Assembly: GCF_050003625.1 (NCBI RefSeq)
Contig: NC_134401.1
Span: 94,466,852 to 94,530,851, forward strand
DNA from: Haematobia irritans
Lineage: Eukaryota > Arthropoda > Insecta > Diptera > Muscidae
Direction of reading: 5' to 3'
DNA: 64,000 bases
Notes under the pieces: model-generated
The model's input: only the letters and a program-made list of their open reading frames with translations
What the model was told of the DNA's origin: nothing
Databases searched by the model: none
Position numbers and translations under genes: made by a program
Shown: positions 54,038-64,000 of the stretch, one piece after another
How positions within the stretch are numbered: the stretch's first letter is position 1
Layout: every line of letters starts with the position of its first letter

Positions 54038-54218
54038 GGTCGACAATTTTTTTGGTGTTTGTATTAAATGGCAATGTCCTTCACATCAAAAGCAAAATGA
54101 GCTTGCCGGTAAAATAATAAACAATAAATAAATTTCGACACAGTGTTGCCATTATATTTGAAATATATTCAATCATTATTTTTTGTGTAGTAAAGGCCAG
54201 TATTGAGTTGTCATTATA

Positions 54219-54465
54219 AGGTGAGTACTAAGTACGAGTTTAGCCGCGACACTTTTATGGTTTGTACTATGTTCGGTTTTCGAGTTGAAAATCATTTTAT
54301 TTTCGCGATTACTTTTCCTGAAATAATCAAAATTATAAATAAATACAGACATATTCCTGTAAAGAAACTGCACATCGAGTTAACCTATCTACTTTACATT
54401 GAATTGTTTTAATAAAGTAACCGCGAAAACTTCAACGCGAAAAGCGAAGATAGTACTTACCTTAT
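54219..54465. mobile_element. MITE related to the 49838 family
   Basis: The left end ATAAGGTGAGTACTAAGTAC with GAGTTTAGCCGCG and the right end GAAGATAGTACTTACCTTAT are inverted. It lies about 180 bp from the coilin start codon, in its promoter region, and is followed at once by a TNA-family MITE end. Confidence 0.72.
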
Positions 54466-54505
54466 GCGCTTTACAGATTATCAGTTATTCTGGACGATAG
54501 TGCCA
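54466..54505 (+). repeat. TNA-family MITE end fragment
   Basis: TGCGCTTTACAGATTATCAG followed by TTATTCTGGACGATAGTG matches the terminus of the element at 31616. No second end was found nearby. Confidence 0.65.
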
Positions 54506-54774
54506 GCATTTCAATGTTTCATTTCATCCTCATCGCTACCACAGACTCGTAAGTGACACTGCAACAATCGCCAACTGTGATAGTATTTTGCCATCACTAT
54601 TCGCATGAAAGTATTTTGCCATCACTATTGTTACAAGAGCCATTTTATATTTTGTGAAACACCAAGCGCAACTGGCTTATTATAATTTATTTCAATGAAA
54701 ACGAAAATAAAGTGCTGAAAACATAGTTATTACGCTTAAAAGTGTGAAAAGTAAATTGGTGAACAATTCTTGAC

Positions 54775-55290
54775 TTTCCAAATGGAATAAAGCGATAGTT
54801 TTTCAAATATTTTTCCAGACACGCTGCCTCCATTGGATATAAAAGTACTGGCTGATAGATGCTACAACATTGAACTTACAACTTGTAACTCAACATCAAT
54901 CTCTTATTAATGCATAAAAATTTGTTAAATGTGATGTGATAGTCGTATAAATGTTATATTTATGAGAATTTATAAATGTTTCATAAAATTAATAAACATC
55001 TAAAAATCGTGTTTTACTTGACCCCAATGATTCTTTTACAACTATCTTAAAATGCACTTTGTCTGATTGTTTGAAGGGGCTCTTATTGGCGTCCTTCTAA
55101 ATGTATCCAGAAGGGCTCCTAATAATTGCACTCATGCGATACTTTTTTGTAGTAACTTGGCGTGGTACAACTTCTCAATAGTGACGGCGCTTTTCCGAGG
55201 AGTTTTGGATATCGTATACGACTGTTTTCGACGTAGTGGGGATTCTCTGAAGCGCCCCCAAATTCAAAAAATGTTGGCAGGGTTATGAAC
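54775..55290 (+). repeat. Dispersed repeat D (copy 3)
   Basis: This is the longest uninterrupted copy of the family also seen at 27805-28440 and 17935-18120. Marker phrases are CCAAATGGAATAAAGCG, GGGGCTCTTATTGGCGTCC and ATCGTATACGACTGTTTTCG. The 73-codon ORF inside follows the repeat and is not taken as a gene. Confidence 0.7.
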
Positions 55291-55963
55291 GGCGCAATAC
55301 ACTACGGTCAGCGACGTTACGCTGGTTGTGCGATCTCATTTAGTATACCCTGAACTTGTCCGCGTTCTCAACCAACGAAATGCGCTTTGCACGCCGTAAT
55401 TGGCGTTGCCGTTTCAATCAACTTTTGATCGAAAAACTGTATTTCATCTGGCAACACTGCTTGTAACAAATTAATTTTGCTGTTTTTAGTGTCTACTTCC
55501 ACCAAACGTGGGAAAAGTATAGATTTCACGCAATCTTCATCATATACTAAATATATTGAATAGTAAAAGGCAAGTGTTCAAGTTTAGTCTATGCTCGGAG
55601 AGGAACTCTTAAGGATCCAGCAAATTAATATAGGATTTTTAACTTCATTCGATTGTTGGAAAAAGCGTGCATGTACATACTTTGCAAAAAGTTCTACTTG
55701 TGTGCAAAAATCTGAAGACTCTTGCAGTAATACACATTTTTGGCATCTAGCTGCAACTGTGGATCGGAATTTATACAATAAAGATTAATTCCGGACATTG
55801 GCATATTTTCACGCGCGAAGCACGGTAAACTCCTTGTAATTTGCACACAAAGATATACATACGCGACGCTAGGCTTTGTTGAAAACAAACAGAGGCACCG
55901 CAACTCATCGATTTTTAACCGGCATAAAACATTACCAAAACAACTAATACAAAGAGCTGAAAA
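55291..55963. other. Region upstream of the PP2C gene
   Basis: It should contain the promoter and 5' UTR. The last 60 bases before the ATG (GGCATAAAACATTACC and following) look like a leader. No motif is certain. Confidence 0.45.
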
Positions 55964-58900
55964 ATGGGAGCATATCTATCACAACCGAAAACGGACAAAT
56001 TGTCCACAGACGAGATCAATAATTATTTAATTGTTGGCGCTAGTTCCATGCAGGGTTGGCGAAATAGTCAAGAGGTAAGATAATAAAGAATATCTGCATG
56101 TATGTATGTATGTTGTGTGAATGAATGATTTTTTCAATGGGAGTGTGGTGGGGGTACTAGAGCCAAAAAAATTATACCGCCATTTTGCTAGGCACATGTC
56201 TATAAGCCCCAAATTGAAACTGATTAAAGTATTTAGTTACAATGTACTCCATTCAAAAATGTAATATCGCTTCATTATGGGTTTATGTTTAAGACCTCAG
56301 AGCATGTATGATGGGACTTAATATCAAAGTGTCAAATAGAGAAGTAACGACAAAAACTTAATTTTGAGATGCATGAAAGATCTTAATTTACACTCTTCTG
56401 GATGACGAGAATTTTTACCGGTTTTCTTACTATATTCAACTTTGATTTCAATTTATTAAGCCAAATGAGAACTCCTAACTACATTTTTTCACTAAAGTGA
56501 AAAACGGTATAAAATTATACATATTTGTTGCAGATTTCATTATAACTTGATGGGGAATAGCCCAAAGCAAAATTTCACGAAGTTTGTATTTCTTAAAACG
56601 GATTATTAGAGAAAAGTAATCGTGAAAAAATGACGATTTTAGCTGCTAAACTCGAACTTAATACCCACCTTTACGCGCGATTCACGACAATTCATGTGAC
56701 TCACGACAGATAATAGTTATTTTTTCGTGAGGTTGATTTCGTTGAAATTTTATTGACGCACACTCACGAACCGATTTTATTTTTCACTCACACAAGATAT
56801 ATTTGTTTTAGTCCCATTCACGCACATTCACGAGAGTTGCTTTGGATTTTATTCGCGACGCACGAGATTCACACGTTTCACGACAATTTCGTGCCACGCG
56901 CACACCTCTGCCCTGTTTCCGTATATCGAACTATAGCTTCGTATTTCAAAAAAAGGAAATTTGTTTTGGGTTCCTCCATTTCGAAAGGTAAGTTTTCGTT
57001 CGATATACAGAAACCTACCTGGCTTCGGTTCGTTTCCTACAGAGGAACCCAAATCATTTTTCTCTCGTTTCACATAAGTATTGTTTTTTGTCTGCTATGA
57101 AAATAATTTTTTTCTAAAGGTTCGGATAATTTGAAGATAATAATGAAGGAGAAAAATAACTGCTGATTCGAATTTTGGTTGAAAAGGTAATGTGATGGTA
57201 TGTATAGATTTTTGTGCTAAAAACTTATCAATAAGTCAAAGTCACGACATCAAAAGTATTTTTATAAATTGCAAGCCTTTTTTCAAAAATTTAAAAAAAT
57301 TTACTTCTCCATTTTTGAAAAAAGTTGAAAGTCGACTTTTGAACAATTTAGAAATTTTTGTCAATACACATGGCTTAGGTTAGATTGGGTGTAGTGACAG
57401 CCCGATATTTCAGGCTCACTTAGACTCTAGACTGAGGTGTGCTCGTTTCTGAAATTTCACTTGCGCACATTCACGGAGAAAAATATTTATTCACGCATGA
57501 TACGTGTAGTAGCCAATCCCACTCACGCAAATTCATGAAATGAAAACTAGTACTCACGCACGAACTACTTTCAAAGACTCACGTTCACGCACGATTCACG
57601 ACAATTCACGTAATTCACGAGACACGACATATTCCAAATCAGCAAAGGTAACAAAATTCAAAAATAGAATATAGTTCGAGAGCTAAATGAATTTCACTTA
57701 ACATACGAGTGTGAATTAAATCTTGATTATTTGTGTGAGCGTGATTTTGCAGAAATTTTATTAACGCACATTCACGAACCTATTTTATTTCTCACGCACG
57801 CTTACGCACGACATATTTATTTTAGTCCCATTCACGCACATTCACGAGAGTTAGGTTAGGTATAGTGGCAGCCCGATATTTCAGGCCACTACTCAGTCCA
57901 TTGTGATACCACAGCGGTGAACTTCTCTCTTATCACTGAGTGCTGCCCGATTCTATGTTAAGCTCAATGACAAGGGACCTTTTTATAGCCGAGTCCGAAC
58001 GGTGTTCCACATTGCAGTGAAACCACTTAGAGAAGCTTTGAAACACTCAGAAATGTCACCATCATTACTGAGGTGGTGTAATCCACCGCTGTACAACTTT
58101 TTGGTGTTTGGTCGAAGCTGGGTTCGAACCCACGACCTTGTGTATGCAAGGCGGGCATGCGAACCATTGCATTACATGGAAATTTGGAAAATTGTTAATT
58201 AACTTGATTTTTTAAATAACTTGATAGTGTCAAACACATATTATTCTTATAGCCAAATCAAGAAAAGCGGCTCTATAGAAAAGATTTCCATTGCTGAACA
58301 AAAAATGCTTTGGTATATGGCTGTGTTTTGACAAAACAAATCACTTTTTTTGATTTTATAATAGAAGCAAAAGATTTTCATGGCTGAAATATTCAGAAAA
58401 GTCGCTACAAAAAGTGTTGCGGTATTTGTCTGGGTTTGTGATAAAGCAAATGGCCGTTTTGCAAGCTGACGAGCTAACTAATGCAAAATGGTGGCTCCAA
58501 ATTTCTTGCAATTCTCTTTTTAGCCATATTTTTTTTCAGTAAATAGCGCAATCCGTTCTTTATTTTTTATGTTAATAACACGAATAATTAGAATGCCGTT
58601 TTATACCATATTCCCTAGGATGCTCATAATGCCATTTTGGATTTTGATAAAAATACTGCTTTCTTTGCTGTATACGATGGACATGGAGGTGCTGAAGTTT
58701 CAACATATTGTGCTGATAAGCTGCCCGGTTTTTTAAAGGCATTAGAGGCATATAAAAATGGCAATTTTGAACAGGCCTTAAAAGATGCATTCTTGGGATT
58801 TGATAAAACGCTTCTGGAACCTGCTGTAATTGAAATACTAAAAGTTTTAGCAGGAGAAAAAAATTTTGTTGATGGTGAAGATAGTGACGCTATGGATGAT

Positions 58901-61900
58901 GATGATGAGGATTTAGCTGAACTCCACGAAGAAGGCAGTTTGCCGTTGGATGAAGTGATGGAAAAATATAAAGGTCATCCCTCTATGCCATCTTTAAAAA
59001 AGTTGAAAGAAAGCGGCAATGGTGGTTCTAAACCTCAATCACCATATTTGAGAGGTAGACGAGCTGCTGCAGTTATTGCAGATGCCGCAAATAGAGCTGA
59101 GTTAGATCCTGACTCAAAACCCGAAGGTTCTTCGACATCTAAGGCGGCATTAGCAGCTATTCAAGGTAAATTTGTATTACCATGGAAAATTTTAACTATT
59201 TTATTTAAATATTTTCTTGCTTTCAGACGAGGGACCAAGTTCTTCGAAATCATCGTCGTCATCCCAGGTAGCGAATAAGATGGAAACTGAAGAAGATTCC
59301 ACCGTTAGTAGCAGTAGCAGCAGTGCCAGCAAAACAAATAACTCAAATGATTCCAATAAAAATGAGGCCGATGCCCAACCTTCATCATCGAAACAATCGA
59401 ATGGCAAAGCCACACTATCACCTGATTCATCAGCAGTCAAGGAAAATGAACAAAATGGGAATGTCTCCTCAACAGATAAGAAGACCGAAACAGCAGCAAG
59501 TGAAGTTTCAGGATCTGAAGTAGCGACTAGTGGAAATGAGGGTCAAAAACAGAATGGAAATGTGGAATCTTCGACAAAATCACCATCTAAAATCGAAACA
59601 TCCAATGCTTCAGCAATAAGCTCTACTAGCAAAGAGCAAAAATTGAAAAATGACATCAATTTTGATGTCGAAGACTCCAATGATGAAGAGGATTTTGATG
59701 GTGAGTTCAATTGTACATATTCATTTATATTACCAAGCACTTATTTTACACACCCTATCTAATATGAGTATAGAGACTGAAAGCAAGCTACATTAAAACT
59801 AGCATGGATACAAGATTGCAGCAATGCGCGTACAAGATCAATCTTTTAGTCAGTTCAATTAACCATTATTCGAATATTCTAGATCAAAGATTAACCTTTA
59901 AATCGATTGAATATTTCCATTGAAGGATTAGTTCGATATAAACATTCTAGACAGGTTAATTTTGCCACTCACAAAAATTAATATGTACTATTTAAAAATT
60001 TAATAAAAATGATGATATGATCACGGTTGCTCCCCATGGCAAAAATAATCTATCAACATTTGGAGAATATTTGACCACAAATCTGCCAAATTAAAAATCT
60101 TAATTTGAAGCTTTACATCAAATGTTTGTCAAAATTTTATTGCTATAGAAAATTTTGCCAAATATTTGACCACAAATCTACCAAATTAAAATTCTTAATT
60201 TGAAGCTTTGCATCAAATTTTTGTCAAAATTTTATTGCTATAGAAAATTTTGCCAAAATTATATTTTCTCACAACCATAGATTTTATTTCTATAAAATAT
60301 TTTGTAAAAAATGTTTCTATAAAAAATTTTGTCAAAATTTCATTTCTATAGAACATTTTTTCAACATTTTATTTTTTATTTCTATAGAATATTTTGTCAA
60401 GATTTTATTTCTATAGAAAATTGTACCAATATTTTTTTATTATAGAAAAAATTAATTCTATAGAAGATTTTTCCAATTTTTTATTGGAATTTTGGTCAAA
60501 ATTTTATTTCTAAAAAATTGAAATATCTCTCCAAAACAGTAAAAATTTAAATTTAGCAACATTAAGAAAATCTAGCGTTTTTGGTAGAATTCTACCAATT
60601 TGGGCAACCGTGTCTATTATACGCTCAGAGTTACCATAAAAATATTTGCATCATATATATTCCCCTTTTGATCCAATGGCGATCGGGTAGAGCTAAGGTG
60701 ATTGCCAGTTTATGTGCAACGACGCGAAATGCAGTCCACTAGTTTTCAGTAAATTTCTGCAAAGCTTAAGACAAATTCAATTTCCCCGAAATGTCGTATA
60801 ATTTCAGATGACGAAGAAGATTTGGGCGAAGAGAGCACAGAAGATGAAGATGCTGATTATGACGACGACGATGTAGAGGACGAAGATGAAGAGGGTGACG
60901 ATGATGAGGAAGATGAAGGTAAGGATCAAGAAAACATGCTGTTTTGTATGAAAACTCTTATTTCAATTTTCCTTTCTCAGAATCTTATTTGGCAAATGAA
61001 CAGTTTTGCGCAAACATGATTGAAGAACCAGGTAAAGACAGTGGTTGTACCGCGGTTGTTGGTCTTTTACATGGCCGTGATTTGTATGTGGCAAATGCTG
61101 GTGACTCCCGGTGTGTTGTTTGCCGCAATGGCAAAGCCATCGAGATGAGTTTGGACCACAAACCTGAAGATGATGAAGAATCGGCCCGCATTATTAAGGC
61201 CGGAGGACGTGTCACGTTAGATGGTCGTGTTAATGGCGGATTAAATCTGTCGAGAGCTTTGGGCGACCATGCTTATAAAATGGTAAGAAACTAGACGCAT
61301 TATTTATACAAATTAACCCTTTAGACTACCGATGTCAATGACCGTATTGTCTAAACTTAGTTCATCACAAACTACATTTTATATTTTTTACCTCATACCA
61401 AAAATAAGTTAACATTTTACTTTGTGATTGTACTTTCTTCAGTAAATGGACCATTTGGAAATTGATGAAAGTACACAAAGCAGTGTTGTTAGGGCGGATA
61501 AAAATTAATGTTTTCTCGTAAAAAAAATATTAAAGTTTATTACATACTTGTTTTATATCCACTTACGTTTTGCTTGATATTATCGAAAATTTACTTACTT
61601 TGTAAAAAATGCTATATGCTATAGCATTTTTTCTTGACATATTAATGCTCTATTCCTGTATTTTTTTGTAAAAAATGCTATATGCTATAGCATTTTTTCT
61701 TGACATATTAATGCTCTATTCCTGTATATTGAACAAGAGTATTTCAAACTAAAGAAAATTGATTTGGGTTCCTCCATGTCGAAAGGCAAATCAGTTCATA
61801 TTTTGTTGTGATGTTACTTTCGAGTGGAAAACGAACGTAACATCGTTAAAATTTGAAAAAATTATCAGGCCCAAAATTAAAAAAATACTCATTTTGATAA

Positions 61901-62757
61901 TTATTGTATTCACATATAAATGAAACGATCTTTCAAAACGAAATACGAAAATCCAAATTGATTCGAATTCGCGTGACTGCTTTTATTTCGATGGGGTTTC
62001 CATTCGATACACAGAAACAAAGTCTTGAATATATTAGAAAAACAAATAATTATAAAGGTCCCCCTCCGTATGAGAAGAAAGATTGTTCCAAAAATACGTT
62101 TTTCTAATTTTATTAACCTCTTTGCAGACCCCCAATTTGCCCGCTGAGGAACAAATGATTTCGGCATTACCAGATATTAAGAAACTTATTATAACGCCCG
62201 AAGATGAGTTCATGGTCCTTGCATGCGATGGTATTTGGAATTATATGACAAGCGAAGAAGTTGTCGAATTTGTGCGCTTACGCCTTAAGGATGAAACCAA
62301 AAAAATGTCCGAAATTTGCGAGGAACTCTTTGATGCCTGTTTAGCTCCCAACACATTGGGTGATGGGACTGGCTGCGATAATATGACCGCTGTCATTGTG
62401 CGTTTCAAGCCCTCTGTGTTGGAATTACCAACTAAAATTGATCCTAAGACAACGGAAGATGTTCTGCTACTAGCCAAACAAAGCGAAGTTGATGAATCTT
62501 CACCACTCAAGGCCCAGAAACGATCTGCTTCACCCACCTCAGATGAATCAAATGAAGCCGAAAACCAAACAAAACGTTTAAAGACTGACAATAATGAAAA
62601 AGATGGTGATTCTACCTCTGCTTCTTCTAGCATAGGATCTACAACGGCTGCTAATAAAACATCAGGCGATAGCGCATCCTGCGTCGCTTCTTCAGCTGGT
62701 GATGATGCTAAAATGAAAGAAGACGAATCGTCATCCACTGTAGAATCTTCAACGTAA
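55964..62757 (+). CDS. PPM1G-type protein phosphatase 2C (CG10417-like)
   Basis: This is a Mg/Mn-dependent Ser/Thr phosphatase of the nuclear PPM1G type. Six exons fit in frame: 55964-56074, 58619-59165, 59227-59700, 60808-60918, 60981-61282 and 62128-62757, giving 724 residues. Exon 1 starts [14 protein letters not shown] and holds the QGWR signature. Exon 2 has [10 protein letters not shown] (metal Asp57). Exons 3-4 insert a long Ser-rich then almost purely Asp/Glu stretch into the catalytic domain, as PPM1G proteins do. Exon 5 has [17 protein letters not shown] and LNLSRALGD. Exon 6 has [11 protein letters not shown] (Asp549) and [10 protein letters not shown] (Asp599), then a Ser/Thr-rich tail. 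Catalytic residues are all present. Exons 3 and 4 are each a multiple of three between phase-1 introns, so either could be skipped without a frameshift. Confidence 0.95.
56460..56675. repeat. MITE fragment of the AAGGTGGGTATTAAG family
   Basis: The right part ends TAGCTGCTAAACTCGAACTT and TACCCACCTTTA, the terminus of the family at 49838-50030. The interior shares GGGGAATAGCCCAAAGCAAA with that copy's complement. The left end is not recognisable. Confidence 0.65.
56676..57850 (+). repeat. Duplicated CACG-rich repeat (two copies)
   Basis: The phrases GATTCACGACAATTCA, GAAATTTTATTGACGCACA-type text, CACGAACC and TTTTAGTCCCATTCACGCAC occur in order at 56676-56838 and again at 57590-57850. The second copy is joined to a SINE tail at 57851. 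Between them are further scattered CACGCACG-like words (57460-57590). Confidence 0.65.
57374..57432 (-). repeat. LINE/SINE tail fragment
   Basis: The tail phrase AGTGACAGCCCGATATTTCA with GGCTCACTTAGAC matches the shared 3' tail. No body is attached. Confidence 0.65.
57851..58174 (-). mobile_element. tRNA-derived SINE (copy 3)
   Basis: It has the tail CCTAACCTAAC (57851-57860, complement), the full body and a tRNA-like head with B box GGTTCGAACCC at about 58122-58133. The head breaks off at about 58174 before its first bases. It lies antisense in intron 1 of the PP2C gene. Confidence 0.87.
60015..60615 (-). mobile_element. Dispersed element with inverted 29-bp repeats, PP2C intron 3
   Basis: The short ends CACGGTTGC (60018) and GCAACCGTG (60612) are inverted. 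Inside, about ten poor copies of the 29-base unit run on the minus strand (60120-60500), then AAAATCTAGCG and GGTAGAATTCTACCAA, the same flank as at 41950. This shows that the array and the flank move as one element. Confidence 0.7.
61314..61340 (+). repeat. piggyBac-like element end
   Basis: TTAACCCTTTAGACTACCGA followed by TGTC resembles the end at 5219 (complement TTAACCCTTTCACTACCGAT). No matching second end was found, so it may be a truncated relative. Confidence 0.5.
61601..61727 (+). repeat. 66-bp tandem duplication containing a hairpin, PP2C intron 5
   Basis: Two copies of about 66 bp, apparently almost identical, each contain AAAAAATGCTATA, three bases, then the exact complement TATAGCATTTTTT, followed by CTTGACATATTAATGCTC. 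Each copy can form a 13-bp stem. Confidence 0.9.
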
Positions 62758-64000
62758 GACGTTTGTTTTTGCCATCTGCCCTCACTAATAGATATGTAAA
62801 CATAACCACTCCTCATATTTTTACTACTTCACTACATGCATAACTCAACCTAATATTAAAATATGTCATAATTCTGACTTTTTTTATTTATAAGTTGGTG
62901 TGTAATATTCTAACTACTCCCGCCCTCAACTTACCCGTTAGATTTTAAGTTTATAAGATAAATTTACAACACCCACATGAGATAATAAAATAGAAAGAAC
63001 ATACACAGTTTCAACCAAATGCACACATGGATGGATGTGGGCTATAATTTAAGGCCAATAATAAAATAAAAAGTATCAGTTACTTGTTATAATTTGTAAA
63101 GCATCAAAGCTTGTTTTTATGGCCTTGATATAATTATTTCAGTAGTAAAGTAGCAGACATGGCTAGACCCATTTCAAAGAAAGTGCTCCTTGCCTTTGCA
63201 CAACCTATCTACAATAATGTCCCCAAGTCAACATTTTACATACAAAATCATTTCCCATACACTAAAAAATAGCTCAAAGAGCGATAATATTCTTAAAATT
63301 TTGAGAGAAAAAAAAAACAACAACAAAGATTTTAGTTTTTAGAGAGAAATACAGTTATTTTAAGTTTTCATCATCTAGTTTTTAACTTATTTGTGGGCAT
63401 TAATTTTTTATGTAGAATATCATTTGCCTGCCCTTATTGTATGCTTCGTTTTCCCCTGTATTTCATGAAACAAAAATTCTGGACGAAATTTTATGATTTG
63501 AAAATCTTTGTATATTTTAAAAGCTACATTTTTGCTTTAAATTATTACTCTAGCAATTAGTTTTTTTCAAGACAAAATTTGCTAAAAAAATATATAGAAA
63601 GTTATCTTTCATATGGTTTTTCCAAAAGTAATCCTTAATAAAAAAATTCCCAATGCATCTATGTATTTTGTCTTGACAAAAATTAATGTTATATAGTATT
63701 AAAATTTAGAGTTCATCCATACACACATACACATCCTTTATATACTACCTATATAAAACAGTATATAAGAATCAACAACAGTTCTATTAAACATGAAATA
63801 ATAAATGATATACAATCGTAAGGGATGATTGACATAACCAGCTAATGTTTTTATTTCAACACACATGGTAACTTTACCGAACAAATATTGTTTCACTTCT
63901 TCGATTTCACTTAATTTTCAGCAGTATGTTTGTTTGGTGTTACAAAATGGTTCCGACAGAAGATTTTTTGTCGAAAAAACAACCAAGTGCTTGAAATGTA
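62758..64000 (+). other. 3' flank of the PP2C gene
   Basis: Likely 3' UTR with several AATAAA-like sites (for example near 62984 and 63060). AT-rich, with no further gene recognised to the end of the window. Confidence 0.5.

Larger units (their letters stand above)
56075..58618 (+). other. PP2C intron 1, repeat-rich
   Basis: The intron contains a MITE end (56460-56675), two copies of a CACG-rich repeat (56676-56838 and 57590-57850), a SINE tail piece (57374-57432) and a SINE (57851-58174). No coding sequence is recognised. Confidence 0.7.

Overview
The window is nuclear DNA of a higher fly (Diptera, Schizophora). Six protein genes show this: they have insect-type short introns, clean GT..AG junctions and fly-like proteins (Pabp2, Socs44A, coilin, Pbp49/SNAP50, a GTF3C6-like TFIIIC subunit, a PPM1G-type PP2C). 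A muscid or other calyptrate is my guess from the AT-rich, transposon-dense background; no organism is proven. Socs44A takes its name from Drosophila band 44A and I recall Pabp2 from 44B, so the window probably matches that part of Muller element C.

Layout. 1-13.1 kb is almost all repeats: an inverted-repeat element holding a LINE fragment (0-1.35 kb), a tRNA-derived SINE, a mariner nested in a TTAA-flanked piggyBac-like element (3.5-5.2 kb), a small unassigned ORF (6.0-6.4 kb), arrays of a 29-bp minisatellite (7.1-8.0 kb), and a 357-bp hAT-type MITE with a clear 8-bp duplication. 13.1-16.3 kb is Pabp2 (minus, four exons). 17-27.3 kb is repeats, dominated by a 9-kb BEL/Pao LTR retrotransposon (minus) with apparently identical 363-bp LTRs, a GGTTA target duplication, a tRNA-Tyr primer site, an intact gag-pol and an unusual second ORF in the env position.

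27.3-32.5 kb is MITE and SINE relics. 32.5-37.5 kb holds the GTF3C6-like gene (intron filled by a LINE, a MITE and a second SINE type) and Pbp49. 37.7-40.4 kb is a gypsy relic and nested MITEs. 40.8-43.7 kb is Socs44A. 46-47.3 kb has decayed coding sequence of unknown origin. 47.7-54.0 kb is coilin (minus, six exons, a LINE in intron 3). 56-62.8 kb is the PP2C gene (plus, six exons).

Coilin, Pbp49 and the GTF3C6-like protein all act in small nuclear RNA or Pol III transcription and processing, and Pabp2 acts in nuclear polyadenylation. Their closeness may be chance. The most unusual item is the second BEL/Pao ORF (18970-20049). It repeats the nucleocapsid-protease part of Gag-Pol with altered residues after the catalytic Asp, and a splice-acceptor-like site sits 4 nt before its ATG. 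All splice models are hand-made from frames and splice sites; all family names are by recognition, without database searches.
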